Below, in pieces: positions 1 through 9,812 of a stretch of 64,000 bases of DNA. Position numbers and translations under genes: made by a program. Source of the stretch: an uncultured Bacteroides sp. (GTDB taxonomy: Bacteria; Bacteroidota; Bacteroidia; Bacteroidales; Bacteroidaceae); the NCBI GenBank assembly GCA_959606905.1, contig CAUHML010000007.1, forward strand, positions 30,802 to 94,801. The letters are read 5' to 3'. Each line of letters begins with the position of its first letter. Within the stretch, counting starts at the first letter, position 1. The notes beneath the pieces are model-generated. The model saw only the letters and a list, made by a program, of their open reading frames with translations. It searched no databases and was not told the DNA's origin.

Positions 1-1299
<1,299 letters not shown>

Positions 1300-1323
1300 G
1301 CATACTTTTTACTTTATAAGTAA

Positions 1324-1360
1324 AAGAGGATAGGTTTTAAAAAGCCTATCCTCTTTTTTT
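1324..1360 (+). terminator. Rho-independent terminator after eno
   Basis: A GAGGATAGG / CCTATCCTC stem with a short A/T-rich loop is followed by a run of T residues, about 25 bp after the eno stop codon. Confidence 0.85.
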
Positions 1361-1433
1361 ATATATTTGATGATTCGCAAACGACCAGAAACATTTTCAT
1401 GCGTATCATATAATAAACAAGAATGAATAAACA

Positions 1434-1997
1434 ATGATAAATCAGGAAAAGACACTGGAACTGGTAGACCGGAGCCAACGGAAAGACACAGCAGCATTTG
1501 CCCAGTTGGTCACCGAATTTCAGCCAATGGTATTCAGGCTTGCCTTCCGGTTGCTTTGTGACGAAGACGAAGCCAGGGACATAACACAGGAGACATTTGT
1601 AAAAGTCTGGTTATCCTTGAAAACATATAATCGGAAGAATCGCTTTTCTACCTGGCTTTATAAAATCACCTGCAACGCGTGTTATGACCGTTTACGTTCA
1701 CTTCGCCATTCGTCTTTGAACAACGAGTTCGCCTTTTCTGATTCTATCAACCTCGCATCGGACGACAATATTGAAATATCTCTATCCAACAGGCAACTGA
1801 AAGAATTGATATTGCGCTATACCAACGAACTTCCTCCCCAGCAGAAACTTGTTTTCATGCTGCGTGATGTAGAAGAACTGGAAGTCATAGAAGTGCAAAC
1901 TATCACAGGCCTATCACCTGAGAAGATAAAAAGCACTCTATATCTTGCCCGAAAGAATATACGTAATAAAATGAATCAAATAGACCCCGACTTATGA
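1434..1997 (+). CDS. ECF-type RNA polymerase sigma factor
   Basis: A 187-residue sigma-70 family protein of extracytoplasmic-function size. Region 2 lies around residues 25-90 (MVFRLAFRLL, DEARDITQETFVKVWLSL, FSTWLYKITCNACYDRLR). Region 4 lies around residues 125-180 (LPPQQKLVFMLRDVEELE followed by an HTH with STLYLARKNIR). It directs RNA polymerase to alternative promoters. It overlaps the next gene by 4 bp (ATGA), so it heads a three-gene operon with a small membrane protein and a lipoprotein. The middle gene sits where an anti-sigma factor often does; that role is inference. Confidence 0.93.
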   Translation: MINQEKTLELVDRSQRKDTAAFAQLVTEFQPMVFRLAFRLLCDEDEARDITQETFVKVWLSLKTYNRKNRFSTWLYKITCNACYDRLRSLRHSSLNNEFAFSDSINLASDDNIEISLSNRQLKELILRYTNELPPQQKLVFMLRDVEELEVIEVQTITGLSPEKIKSTLYLARKNIRNKMNQIDPDL

Positions 1998-2407
1998 AAC
2001 AAGAAGATAAAAAGTACGAAGAATGGTTGACGGAAATCAAAAACAGACAACCCATATTAGAAAATCCAGAAGAACTAACAGCGGCTATTCTGAATAAGAT
2101 AACCGATAACGCTCCTAAAAAGAAAAAGATAAGATATCTCGTTGGTGCTTGGATATCAGGAACCGCAGCAACGTTATTGCTCTTTTTATTTATAAACGAT
2201 GCTTGTTTTCCTCCCTCCCTTTCCGAAGCAGAAACGCAAAATGGATATGTCTATCAGCCAAACGGCACTTCATTTCCCTTACCGGAGAACTGGGAAGAAA
2301 TGCAACTCTTGGAGAAAAGTACCTACCTATCCTCTCAATACACGCAGCACCGGAAGCTCCGGCAGACGCGAATACTTCAAATTATAAAAGAAAACCAATT
2401 AAGATAA
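1994..2407 (+). CDS. Small single-pass membrane protein, possible anti-sigma partner
   Basis: The product is 137 residues with a soluble N-terminal part of about 50 residues, one hydrophobic segment (LVGAWISGTAATLLLFLFI, about residues 49-67) and a C-terminal part that would face the periplasm. No zinc-binding anti-sigma motif is visible. Its start overlaps the stop of the sigma gene, giving tight translational coupling. Topology (cytosolic N terminus, one membrane helix) and position fit an anti-sigma factor, but no domain is recognised. Confidence 0.75.
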   Translation: MKQEDKKYEEWLTEIKNRQPILENPEELTAAILNKITDNAPKKKKIRYLVGAWISGTAATLLLFLFINDACFPPSLSEAETQNGYVYQPNGTSFPLPENWEEMQLLEKSTYLSSQYTQHRKLRQTRILQIIKENQLR

Positions 2408-2414
2408 ACAGAGT

Positions 2415-3500
2415 ATGAAAACTAATCATTCAATCGCAACATTACTACTGTTACTGTCACTGGGTATGACTTCGTGCAGTACTTATTATAGAATGACTTC
2501 ACGGATAGACACCAATGGAAGTATGCATAGAGAGGTCTATGCACGAGGTGATTCCGCTTTCATTGCAGGAGATAAGACACATAACCCATTTCTGTTTCAA
2601 TTAGATACCGATTGGCAGATAGTAAATCTGGACTCCACCCTCAAATTTAATTTCTGGGGAGAAGAAGAAAAACTGAATGTAAAAGCCTGCCGGAATATTC
2701 CCCTGATAAATGGAGAATATTTCTCTATCTCCAATGGAAAAGAACAGATGAGCTCTTTGGCAATACCTACGGAGCAGTTAAAGAAACGTTTTAAATGGTT
2801 TTATACCTATTATATATATACCGCTACTTATAAAGAACTTCCGGACAAAGGACCGGTCCCTCTTGACAAATATCTGAATAAAGAAGAACAAATAATCTGG
2901 TTTCGTGGAGACAACGCTGCCTTTAGCGGTATGAACGGTATCGAACAAAACGACAAACTAGATAAACTCGAAGCTAAATTCGGAGAATGGTACAATCGCA
3001 GCCAATACGAAATTATTTGGGAAGTCATTCGCCAATTTACCTCACAAAAAGGTGACACGGTTTACGTAAACCGCCTGAACGAACTCAAAGAAACAGTCTA
3101 TACCAATCACCTGTCAGGGAAAGACAGTTGTGGAGACGCAGGAATAGATGATGTCTGTGCGCTTTTTGATAAAGTCGGTCAAACAAACTATTACTCGGAA
3201 CTTTATAAAGCCCATGCAAAGGCAATGGACAATATGTGCGAACAGAAAATCAAGATTGCTGAAGTATTCTATCATGCTATACAATTTGAGTTGACAATGC
3301 CCGGCACACTTCTTTCTTCCAACGCCAGTCTTTCAACCAATAATATAATGGTATGGAAAATAGACGGTCTCCGCCTTCTGACTGGAAATTATGTACTTAC
3401 CGCAGAATCACGAGTTATCAACTATTGGGCATTCGGGCTTACCTTACTAATCATTCTGGCAACTTTGGGAATCTTTATAAAATTATACAGGAACAGATAA
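2415..3500 (+). CDS. Predicted lipoprotein with C-terminal membrane helix, ECF operon
   Basis: The product is 361 residues. A lipoprotein signal is clear (hydrophobic core LLLLLSLG then the lipobox MTSC at about residues 18-21). A second hydrophobic helix near the C terminus (WAFGLTLLIILATLGIFI) precedes a short basic tail. The central part is polar and not assigned to a family. It lies 7 bp after the small membrane protein and ends at a bidirectional terminator, so it is the last gene of the sigma-factor operon. A double anchor in one protein is unusual. Function unknown. Confidence 0.8.
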   Translation: MKTNHSIATLLLLLSLGMTSCSTYYRMTSRIDTNGSMHREVYARGDSAFIAGDKTHNPFLFQLDTDWQIVNLDSTLKFNFWGEEEKLNVKACRNIPLINGEYFSISNGKEQMSSLAIPTEQLKKRFKWFYTYYIYTATYKELPDKGPVPLDKYLNKEEQIIWFRGDNAAFSGMNGIEQNDKLDKLEAKFGEWYNRSQYEIIWEVIRQFTSQKGDTVYVNRLNELKETVYTNHLSGKDSCGDAGIDDVCALFDKVGQTNYYSELYKAHAKAMDNMCEQKIKIAEVFYHAIQFELTMPGTLLSSNASLSTNNIMVWKIDGLRLLTGNYVLTAESRVINYWAFGLTLLIILATLGIFIKLYRNR

Positions 3501-3501
3501 C

Positions 3502-3538
3502 AAAAAAAGCATTCAGACAACTACCTGAATGCTTTTTT
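3502..3538. terminator. Bidirectional terminator between lipoprotein gene and tRNA-Thr
   Basis: AAAAAAAGCATTCAG pairs with CTGAATGCTTTTTT around an 8-nt loop, giving a T tract on both strands. It can end the plus-strand ECF operon and the minus-strand RNA/tRNA transcript. Confidence 0.85.
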
Positions 3539-3562
3539 ATCCGGATTGGCATCCTTCTTTTG

Positions 3563-3636
3563 AGCCTCTTGTCGGATTCGAACCAACGACCCCGAGATTA
3601 CAAATCACGTGCTCTGGCCAACTGAGCTAAAGAGGC
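3563..3636 (-). tRNA. tRNA-Thr (anticodon TGT)
   Basis: Read on the minus strand, the 7-bp acceptor stem GCCTCTT/AAGAGGC, a D arm (AGCTCAGTTGG), the anticodon arm CGTGA-TTTGTAA-TCTCG and the T arm with GGTTCGAATCC are all present. The 7-nt anticodon loop places TGT at the anticodon, reading ACA threonine codons. The discriminator base is T and no CCA is encoded. It probably shares a transcript with the structured RNA just upstream. Confidence 0.95.
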
Positions 3637-3640
3637 GGGT

Positions 3641-3736
3641 GGGTAAGCTTACTATATCGCGCCGCTACAACCAACTACCTTTGCTGCGATCAAGCCCTGG
3701 AGGATTCGAAGGGAGCTGGCCGTATAGGACTTACCC
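3641..3736 (-). ncRNA. Structured small RNA upstream of tRNA-Thr (small SRP RNA possible)
   Basis: A segment of about 96 nt is closed by GGGTAAG/CTTACCC at its two ends, with an inner CTATA/TATAG stem and an apical CCC...GGG hairpin. On the minus strand a perfect -7 promoter element (TACCTTTG) lies just upstream at about 3752-3759, so the RNA would be transcribed toward tRNA-Thr, 4 nt away. Length and rod shape fit a small signal-recognition-particle RNA, but I could not find the canonical GGAA-loop signature. Identity is therefore open, including which strand is functional. Confidence 0.4.
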
Positions 3737-3751
3737 GTTTTGCGGTTGCAA

Positions 3752-3782
3752 AGGTAGACATTTTTATTGATTCTGCAATAGG
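3752..3782 (-). promoter_or_regulatory. Bacteroidetes promoter for structured RNA and tRNA-Thr
   Basis: The minus strand carries TACCTTTG (a match to the TAnnTTTG -7 consensus) with a TTG-containing -33 region about 19 nt upstream. No open reading frame is downstream before the structured RNA. Confidence 0.6.
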
Positions 3783-3926
3783 TGCAAGAAACTTTTTTCA
3801 CCAGCCAACAACTAACCGGCTACATTTCAATCAATTAAAATCATAAAAAAAATATTCAGACAGTAACTTTTGTAGCTTTATTAACTTTAACAACCATATT
3901 TCCCCTACCAACCGAGATTATTTGTA

Positions 3927-3934
3927 CCTTTGTG
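3927..3934 (+). promoter_or_regulatory. Promoter -7 element for the DUF4199 gene
   Basis: TACCTTTG matches TAnnTTTG exactly and lies 13 bp before the ATG at 3947, implying a very short leader. The -33 region is weak. Confidence 0.55.
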
Positions 3935-3946
3935 CGCAATTTATAA

Positions 3947-4504
3947 ATGATGATGACAGAAAACAGAAGTTATTTACAAAAATATGCCATGCACTTTGGC
4001 ACGTATATGGGAATCTATTGGATATTGAAATTCATATTATTTCCGTTAGGATTTCATATACCCTTCCTTTCATTATTATTCGTAATCCTGACGCTGGCAG
4101 TGCCCTTCATCGGTTACCACTACGTGAAGATGTATCGGAATAAAATCTGCGGAGGAAGTATCCAGTTTTCTCATGCAGTACTCTTTACTATATTTATGTA
4201 TATGTTCGCTTCTTTGTTGGTAGCTGTGGTACACTACATTTATTTCCAATTCATAGACCATGGCTTCATCGTCAATTCTTACATCCAACTTTGGGACGAG
4301 TTAATGACCAACACTCCTGCCCTGGCAGAAAACAAAGATATTATAAAAGAAACGATAGATACCGCCCGTTCACTCACCTCAATCAACATTACTATGCAAT
4401 TACTGTCATGGGATGTGTTTTGGGGCAGTCTTCTGGCTATCCCTACCGGACTAATGGTCATGAAAAAAGCCAAACCGGAAAACAACGGACTGTCTCAATC
4501 GTAA
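3947..4504 (+). CDS. DUF4199-family integral membrane protein
   Basis: The product is 185 residues with four hydrophobic segments (about 17-35, 38-58, 78-103 and 150-170), separated by polar stretches of about 50 residues or fewer. The N-terminal pair and the layout match the Bacteroidetes DUF4199 family, whose role is unknown. The next gene, a membrane glycosyltransferase, begins 30 bp downstream; the pairing of DUF4199 with a dolichol-phosphate-mannose-synthase-like enzyme is a common Bacteroidetes arrangement. Three Met codons start the frame; the first at 3947 fits the promoter. Confidence 0.85.
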   Translation: MMMTENRSYLQKYAMHFGTYMGIYWILKFILFPLGFHIPFLSLLFVILTLAVPFIGYHYVKMYRNKICGGSIQFSHAVLFTIFMYMFASLLVAVVHYIYFQFIDHGFIVNSYIQLWDELMTNTPALAENKDIIKETIDTARSLTSINITMQLLSWDVFWGSLLAIPTGLMVMKKAKPENNGLSQS

Positions 4505-4534
4505 TTTGTAATTCGTAAATAGTAATTAATAAAA

Positions 4535-5485
4535 ATGGATATATCAGTTGTAGTCCCATTATTCAATGAAGAAGAGTCACTACCCGAACTCTACGCTTGG
4601 ATAGAACGGGTAATGCAAGCCAACGGATTCTCATTCGAAGTGATTTTCGTTAACGACGGAAGTACAGACCGCTCATGGGAAGTGATAGAAAAACTCAAAG
4701 CCCAATCGGACTGTGTGAAAGGTATCAAGTTCCGCCGTAACTATGGTAAATCACCTGCACTCTATTGCGGATTTGCAGAGGCACAGGGTGATGTGGTTAT
4801 CACTATGGACGCCGATTTGCAAGATAGTCCGGACGAGATCCCCGAACTATACCGGATGATTACGGAAGACGGCTACGATTTGGTTTCGGGCTGGAAACAG
4901 AAAAGATATGATCCAATATCAAAGACATTGCCGACCAAGCTATTCAACGCCACTGCACGCAAAGTCTCGGGCATCAAGAATCTGCACGATTTTAACTGCG
5001 GGCTGAAGGCCTATCGCAAAGAGGTCATCAAACATATTGAAGTCTATGGTGAGATGCACCGTTATATCCCTTATCTGGCAAAGAATGCCGGATTCAAGAA
5101 AATCGGTGAAAAGGTGGTACACCACCAGGCACGCAAATACGGAACAACCAAATTCGGACTGAACCGCTTTGTTAACGGATACTTGGACTTGCTTTCTCTT
5201 TGGTTCCTTTCCAAGTTCGGAATCAAGCCCATGCATTTTTTCGGTCTGCTAGGTTCACTGATGTTTCTCATCGGAATGATATCCGTTATCATTGTAGGTG
5301 TAAGCAAGCTATACGCCATGTACAACGGTCTCCCCTATAGACTGGTGACCGATTCTCCCTATTTTTATTTGTCACTCACGGCTATGATTATAGGTACACA
5401 ACTGTTCCTCGCCGGATTCTTAGGCGAACTGATCTCGCGTAACGCACCGGAACGGAATAACTATCAGATAGAAAAGAAAATTTGA
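4535..5485 (+). CDS. Family 2 glycosyltransferase, polyprenyl-phosphate type
   Basis: The 316-residue protein has a GT-A fold at its N terminus: VVVPLFNEEESL at residue 5, NDGS near 41, the DADLQD metal-binding motif near 94, then NCGLKAYR and the HHQARKYGTTKFG segment typical of DPM1/GtrB-like enzymes. Two C-terminal hydrophobic segments (about 232-258 and 272-298) anchor it in the inner membrane. It probably moves a sugar from a nucleotide donor to a polyprenyl phosphate. Its stop overlaps the upstream in-frame extension of the next gene. Confidence 0.92.
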   Translation: MDISVVVPLFNEEESLPELYAWIERVMQANGFSFEVIFVNDGSTDRSWEVIEKLKAQSDCVKGIKFRRNYGKSPALYCGFAEAQGDVVITMDADLQDSPDEIPELYRMITEDGYDLVSGWKQKRYDPISKTLPTKLFNATARKVSGIKNLHDFNCGLKAYRKEVIKHIEVYGEMHRYIPYLAKNAGFKKIGEKVVHHQARKYGTTKFGLNRFVNGYLDLLSLWFLSKFGIKPMHFFGLLGSLMFLIGMISVIIVGVSKLYAMYNGLPYRLVTDSPYFYLSLTAMIIGTQLFLAGFLGELISRNAPERNNYQIEKKI

Positions 5486-5505
5486 TTCACATTCAACCAT
5501 TGATT

Positions 5506-6060
5506 ATGAAGAATTTAATTCGTATCTTTCTCATATTACTAATTGTCGGTGGTGCTATCAGTATCCACAGTTCGTGCTCGGACGAAAACGACTGTTCGTT
5601 GGCAGGACGACCGATGATGTATTGCACATTCAAGTCCATTGACAAAACTCTCGTTCCAAACGTTATAGCAAATGACACACTCGATTCATTAACTATTACA
5701 GCATTAGGAACTGACTCTATTATTCTAAATAATGAGAAGAAAGTTCACAAAGTGATGTTACCATTACGATATACCAGCGATTCTACTATATTTATTCTCC
5801 GGTATGACCCTGTACGTAATTGGGATAACGCAGACACTTTATACATTGTGCAACAGAACACTCCCTATTTCCAGTCTATGGAATGCGGATATATGATGAA
5901 ACAGAACATCATCAGCGCCAAGTTTGGAAATAAAACAAACAGTGCGGAAACAATAGATTCTATCTATTTACGAAATAAAGAAGCCAATACAAATGAAATT
6001 GAGAATCTACAAATATTCTTTATATACCGAGAGCGGACACCTGACGAAGAGACTAATTAG
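5506..6060 (+). CDS. DUF6452-like predicted lipoprotein
   Basis: I start it at the ATG at 5506 because this gives a lipoprotein signal (MKNLIRIFLILLIVGG, then HSSC); the frame is open a further 24 bp upstream. The product is about 184 residues, rich in short beta-type segments, with Cys residues in the mature N terminus. Family resemblance is to DUF6452 outer-membrane lipoproteins found beside DUF6048 genes in Bacteroidetes. It overlaps the next gene by 68 bp in another frame. Function is not known. Confidence 0.75.
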   Translation: MKNLIRIFLILLIVGGAISIHSSCSDENDCSLAGRPMMYCTFKSIDKTLVPNVIANDTLDSLTITALGTDSIILNNEKKVHKVMLPLRYTSDSTIFILRYDPVRNWDNADTLYIVQQNTPYFQSMECGYMMKQNIISAKFGNKTNSAETIDSIYLRNKEANTNEIENLQIFFIYRERTPDEETN

Positions 6061-6793
6061 TCTGCTTCTGCTCTTTTGTATTGGGCTTCCGTTGATAGCA
6101 CAGCAGCAACGCCCGGTCCATACACCCAAAAGAGATCAGAAGAAAAAGGAAGTTACCGAGATAGATACAATTCCGTTCTATAACGGGACGTATGTAGGTG
6201 TAGACTTATACGGCATCGGAAGTAAACTTCTGGGTGGTGACTTTATGAGTTCTGAAGTAAGTATAGCAGTCAACCTCAAGAACAAATTCATCCCGACAGT
6301 TGAGTTTGGTATGGGAGGCACAGACACATGGAGCGAAACAGGTATACACTATAAAAGTAAAGCAGCCCCTTTCTTCCGCATCGGTGTGGATTACAACACA
6401 ATGGCAAAGAAGAAAGAGAAAAACAGTTATCTGTATGCAGGTATCCGTTATGCGTTCAGTTCATTCAAATACGATGTATCGACCCTGCCGGCAGATGATC
6501 CGATATGGGGGGACAACATCGGTAATCCCAGTCTCGGAGACGACTACTGGGGAGGAAGTATCCCGTTCAATCATCCGGGAATGAAAGCCTCCGTACAATG
6601 GTTGGAAATCGTATTAGGAGTTAAAGTACGCATTTACAAGAACTTCAACATGGGCTGGTCGGTACGCATGAAATATAAAACCAGCGCTTCTACGGGAGAA
6701 TACGGAGATCCTTGGTATGTGCCCGGCTACGGAAAATATAAATCGAACAATATGGGAATCACTTATTCCCTCATTTATAAACTACCTCTTTAG
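5993..6793 (+). CDS. DUF6048-like outer-membrane beta-barrel protein
   Basis: A hydrophobic signal segment (RLISLLLLFCIGLPLIAQ) precedes a basic, Gln/Lys-rich linker and a domain with alternating aromatic/polar strands (FIPTVEFGMGGTD, FFRIGVDYN, YLYAGIRYAFSSF) ending in YSLIYKLPL, as outer-membrane barrels do. The ATG at 5993 leaves about 17 residues before the signal and overlaps the previous gene by 68 bp; a later non-ATG start near 6040-6050 is possible. It forms a likely operon with the DUF6452-like gene upstream and mntP 6 bp downstream. Confidence 0.75.
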   Translation: MKLRIYKYSLYTESGHLTKRLISLLLLFCIGLPLIAQQQRPVHTPKRDQKKKEVTEIDTIPFYNGTYVGVDLYGIGSKLLGGDFMSSEVSIAVNLKNKFIPTVEFGMGGTDTWSETGIHYKSKAAPFFRIGVDYNTMAKKKEKNSYLYAGIRYAFSSFKYDVSTLPADDPIWGDNIGNPSLGDDYWGGSIPFNHPGMKASVQWLEIVLGVKVRIYKNFNMGWSVRMKYKTSASTGEYGDPWYVPGYGKYKSNNMGITYSLIYKLPL

Positions 6794-6799
6794 AATATA

Positions 6800-7381
6800 A
6801 TGACAGGACTAGAGATTTGGCTGCTTGCAATAGGTTTGGCGATGGACTGTTTCGCTGTTTCGATTGCAAGCGGTATTATTTTAAAACGTACCCAATGGAG
6901 ACCGATGCTGGTCATGGCTTTCGCCTTCGGATTTTTTCAGGCTCTCATGCCTTTCATCGGCTGGATGTTCGCCAAGAGTTTCAGTCACCTGATAGAAAGC
7001 GTAGACCATTGGATTGCTTTTGCTATTCTTGCCTTTCTAGGCGGCAGAATGATTTTCGAATCTTTCAAGGAAGAAGAATGTTGCCAGCTATTTAATCCCA
7101 CCAAGCTGAAAGTAGTATTCACAATGGCGATAGCGACAAGTATTGACGCACTGGCAATCGGCATTTCCTTCGCCTTTCTGGGAGTTCAAGATTATACTCA
7201 AATCCTCTCTCCTATTTGTATCATCGGACTTGTTTCATTTGTCATGTCGCTCATCGGGCTGATCTTTGGTATCCAATGCGGCTGCGGGATTGCCCGAAAG
7301 TTAAAAGCAGAACTATGGGGAGGTATCATTTTAGTCATCATCGGACTAAAAATATTGGTTGAACATTTATTCTTTCAATAA
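6800..7381 (+). CDS. mntP: Manganese efflux pump MntP
   Basis: The 193-residue protein has six hydrophobic helices and the twofold-related acidic motifs of the family: AMDCFAVSIASG in helix 1 and ATSIDALAIGISF in helix 4, whose Asp residues bind Mn(II). It exports excess manganese across the inner membrane. It starts 6 bp after the preceding gene and is 36 bp from apbE, so it lies inside an operon. No manganese riboswitch is visible upstream. Confidence 0.93.
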   Translation: MTGLEIWLLAIGLAMDCFAVSIASGIILKRTQWRPMLVMAFAFGFFQALMPFIGWMFAKSFSHLIESVDHWIAFAILAFLGGRMIFESFKEEECCQLFNPTKLKVVFTMAIATSIDALAIGISFAFLGVQDYTQILSPICIIGLVSFVMSLIGLIFGIQCGCGIARKLKAELWGGIILVIIGLKILVEHLFFQ

Positions 7382-7417
7382 AAAGAAAAAGTTTCTCATC
7401 AAAATATAGAAAAGCGT

Positions 7418-8434
7418 ATGAAAACAAAGAAAAGTTTCCTTTGGCTAGCGTTCCTGATTCTGGCAACCATTTGGATATTAGCCAGACACAATCAGCAAGC
7501 AAACTATTACAATATCAAAGGGCTTGTATTCGGAACAGTATACAACATCACCTACCAATATGACAGTGACTTGAAACCAGAGATCGAAGCAGAACTGAAA
7601 CGTTTCGACTTTTCATTATCTCCGTTCAATGACAGTTCCGTAATCAGTCGTGTAAATCGTAATGAAGAATTAGTGACAGACAGTTTCTTTCAAAAATGCT
7701 TCAACCGTTCCATGGAAATCTCCCGTGAAACCAAAGGTGCTTTCGACATAACCATAGCCCCACTGGCCAACGCCTGGGGATTCGGATTCAAGAAAGGAGC
7801 TTTCCCGGACTCATTAATGATAGATAGCCTGCTGCAAATCACCGATTATGAAAAGGTGAAACTAGAAAATGGAAGAGTTATCAAACAAGATCCCCGCATC
7901 ATGTTAAGTTGCAGTGCGGTTGCCAAAGGGTATTCGGTGGATGTCATCGCCCAACTGCTCGACCGGAAAGGAATAAAGAATTATATGGTAGACATAGGCG
8001 GAGAAGTGGTAGTAAAAGGGGTTAACCCCAAAAACAACTTATGGCGTATCGGCATCAACAAACCGATTGACGACTCCCTATCCGTGAGACAAGACTTACA
8101 AACGGTACTCGACCTCACCGACCTCGGTATGGCTACCTCCGGCAACTATCGTAACTTTTACTATAAAGACGGAAAAAAATACGCTCATACGATTGACCCC
8201 AGAACAGGTTATCCGGTGCAACACAATATCTTATCTGCCACAGTAATCGCAGAAGACTGTATGACCGCCGATGCGCTGGCTACCGCCTTTATGGTAATGG
8301 GACCGGAAGAAGCCGAAACATTCTGCAAAGCAAACCCCAAGATTGACGCGTACTTTATTTATAGTGGAGACAACGGAGAATTTAAGACTTACTATACGGA
8401 AGGGATGAAAAAATACATAACTACTCCCCAATAA
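7418..8434 (+). CDS. apbE: FAD:protein FMN transferase ApbE
   Basis: The 338-residue protein attaches FMN covalently to Thr in target proteins such as Rnf/Nqr subunits, on the periplasmic side. An N-terminal membrane anchor (LWLAFLILATIWILA) has no lipobox. Family motifs are AFDITIAPLANAWGFG near 105, SCSAVAKGYSVD near 170, the VDIGGEVVVKG loop near 195, TSGNYRNFY near 250, HTIDPRTGYP, and DCMTADALATAFMVMG with the metal-binding acidic residue. Length and motifs are complete. It is the last gene before a double terminator. Confidence 0.95.
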   Translation: MKTKKSFLWLAFLILATIWILARHNQQANYYNIKGLVFGTVYNITYQYDSDLKPEIEAELKRFDFSLSPFNDSSVISRVNRNEELVTDSFFQKCFNRSMEISRETKGAFDITIAPLANAWGFGFKKGAFPDSLMIDSLLQITDYEKVKLENGRVIKQDPRIMLSCSAVAKGYSVDVIAQLLDRKGIKNYMVDIGGEVVVKGVNPKNNLWRIGINKPIDDSLSVRQDLQTVLDLTDLGMATSGNYRNFYYKDGKKYAHTIDPRTGYPVQHNILSATVIAEDCMTADALATAFMVMGPEEAETFCKANPKIDAYFIYSGDNGEFKTYYTEGMKKYITTPQ

Positions 8435-8461
8435 AAAGACAACGAAAATATACGAATAAAT

Positions 8462-8537
8462 TAGAGGCTCTATTTTATGCAAATAGAGCCTCTATTTATA
8501 TAAAACAGAGGCTCTGTTTGGGTAAAACAGAGCCTCT
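8462..8537. terminator. Two tandem hairpin terminators between convergent genes
   Basis: Hairpin 1 pairs TAGAGGCTCTATTT with AAATAGAGCCTCTA (8462-8494). Hairpin 2 pairs AGAGGCTCTGTTT with AAACAGAGCCTCT (8507-8537). The two share the stem except for one base pair (A-T against G-C), a compensatory change. They separate apbE from the minus-strand gene that ends at 8580. Confidence 0.75.
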
Positions 8538-8579
8538 AATTTTCAAACATTCATATCGGATTTGACAAACAATATCTTT

Positions 8580-8951
8580 TCACTTCATAAACACAAAATA
8601 CACTGCCGCTATCAGGCAAACGAATGCAGCCAAATGATTCCAGTGCAGTGCCTCTCCTTTAAAAAAAACAGTAGTAAACACCGTAAAGATGACAAGAGTT
8701 ATCACTTCCTGAATCACCTTTAACTGCATCAATGTAAACGGGCCTCCATTACCGATAAATCCGATACGATTCGCCGGTATTTGACACGAATACTCAAAAA
8801 AAGCAATTGCCCAGCTAAAAGCAATTACACCTATCAACGGAAGAGAAGCAAACCAAGTATATTCCTGTTTCATCTTCAAGTGACCGTACCAAGCAAAAGT
8901 CATAAAGACATTGGATACGATAAGCAACAAAATTGTATATATTCCTTTCAT
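8580..8951 (-). CDS. DUF486-family (DMT-like) membrane protein
   Basis: The 123-residue protein has four hydrophobic helices and the family segments FMTFAWYGHLK, SWAIAFFEY, CQIPANRIG and FTLMQLKVIQEVITLVIF. It is probably a small drug/metabolite-transporter-like inner-membrane protein; the substrate is unknown. It lies 15 bp downstream of the TtcA-like gene on the same strand, so the two are likely cotranscribed. Confidence 0.88.
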   Translation of the reverse strand: MKGIYTILLLIVSNVFMTFAWYGHLKMKQEYTWFASLPLIGVIAFSWAIAFFEYSCQIPANRIGFIGNGGPFTLMQLKVIQEVITLVIFTVFTTVFFKGEALHWNHLAAFVCLIAAVYFVFMK

Positions 8952-8966
8952 AACAACCGATTTTAA

Positions 8967-9713
8967 TTAATCTATTTTATCCGGTAATAATTCTTCCTGT
9001 ACATTCGTCATGCTTCCCCAAAGACTGTAACGGGCCTCCGGATTCATCTCTTCCAGTTGCCGCAAAATCCCTTTCATATCGCTCCGGCTGGATTGTGATT
9101 CGTAAGGGCAATTCTTTACTTGCTTCTGATAACTGTGTAAAGCCGCCAACTCTACCAAGTCAGCTTCGTGGACCAAACACATCGGACGGATAATCGTCAT
9201 ATCAAACTTCTTCATCACCAAACGGGGAGGCATGGTGCTAAATGCTCCCTGATAAGTGATATTCATCAGCAATGTTTCCAGAATATCATCCATGTGATGC
9301 CCCAAGGCTATCTTATTACATCCATGCTCTTTGGCAACTGTAAACAAAGCTTTCCGGCGATTCCACGAACAAAGGAAACAGGGAGACTTACGTGTATCGG
9401 TAGCCGGATCGAAGGCTGTCTCATATTGTACAAAAGGTACTCCATACGCTTCACAATGCGCTTTCAAATATGCCGTATCACTCTGATAAGGGATATTTTT
9501 CATCACCACATGAACTGCGACAACCGAAAAGCGAGGTTTATAGATACGTACACGCTTACCCAGCAATTCGACAAGCGCCAACGAATCTTTCCCTCCCGAC
9601 AGTCCGATAAGGATTTTGTCTCCTTCTTCTATCAGTCCATATTGCACCACTCCTCTACTGAACCGCCTTTCAACGCGGCGAATGGTTTTCTCTTCTTCCG
9701 TAAATTGTGTCAT
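8967..9713 (-). CDS. TtcA-family tRNA 2-thiocytidine synthase (PP-loop ATPase)
   Basis: The PP-loop SGGKDS lies near residue 42, a CxxC pair (CFLCSW) near 115 followed by GHHMDDILETLLMN, and a later Cys in KNCPYESQSSR. These are the hallmarks of TtcA-type enzymes, which thiolate cytidine 32 of tRNA using a [4Fe-4S] cluster. I place the start at the ATG at 9713; a TTG 21 bp upstream lies inside the promoter's -7 element and cannot be translated from that transcript. Length is then about 248 residues. Confidence 0.88.
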   Translation of the reverse strand: MTQFTEEEKTIRRVERRFSRGVVQYGLIEEGDKILIGLSGGKDSLALVELLGKRVRIYKPRFSVVAVHVVMKNIPYQSDTAYLKAHCEAYGVPFVQYETAFDPATDTRKSPCFLCSWNRRKALFTVAKEHGCNKIALGHHMDDILETLLMNITYQGAFSTMPPRLVMKKFDMTIIRPMCLVHEADLVELAALHSYQKQVKNCPYESQSSRSDMKGILRQLEEMNPEARYSLWGSMTNVQEELLPDKID

Positions 9714-9731
9714 ATCTTCAAAAATCGGCTG

Positions 9732-9739
9732 CAAAAGTA
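9732..9739 (-). promoter_or_regulatory. Promoter -7 element for the TtcA-like gene
   Basis: Minus-strand TACTTTTG matches TAnnTTTG, about 19 bp upstream of the ATG at 9713. It decides the start codon because it covers the alternative TTG. Confidence 0.6.
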
Positions 9740-9812
9740 AGCGAAAAGAATGATTTAAAGAAGAATTAACATAATAGAATCACCGAAAAAGGGTTTATTT
9801 CTAATAAATTTG

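Noticed and set aside
1994..2407. Zinc-binding anti-sigma (ZAS) domain in the small membrane protein
   Set aside because: No HxxxCxxC motif is present; only topology and gene order support an anti-sigma role.
3641..3736. A second tRNA next to tRNA-Thr, suggested by a TTCGAATCC T-loop-like string
   Set aside because: No acceptor or anticodon arm of the right length can be formed around it; the segment folds better as one rod.
9713..9734. TTG start for the TtcA-like gene at 9734
   Set aside because: The TTG is part of the -7 promoter element, so it would not be in the transcript in a translatable position.
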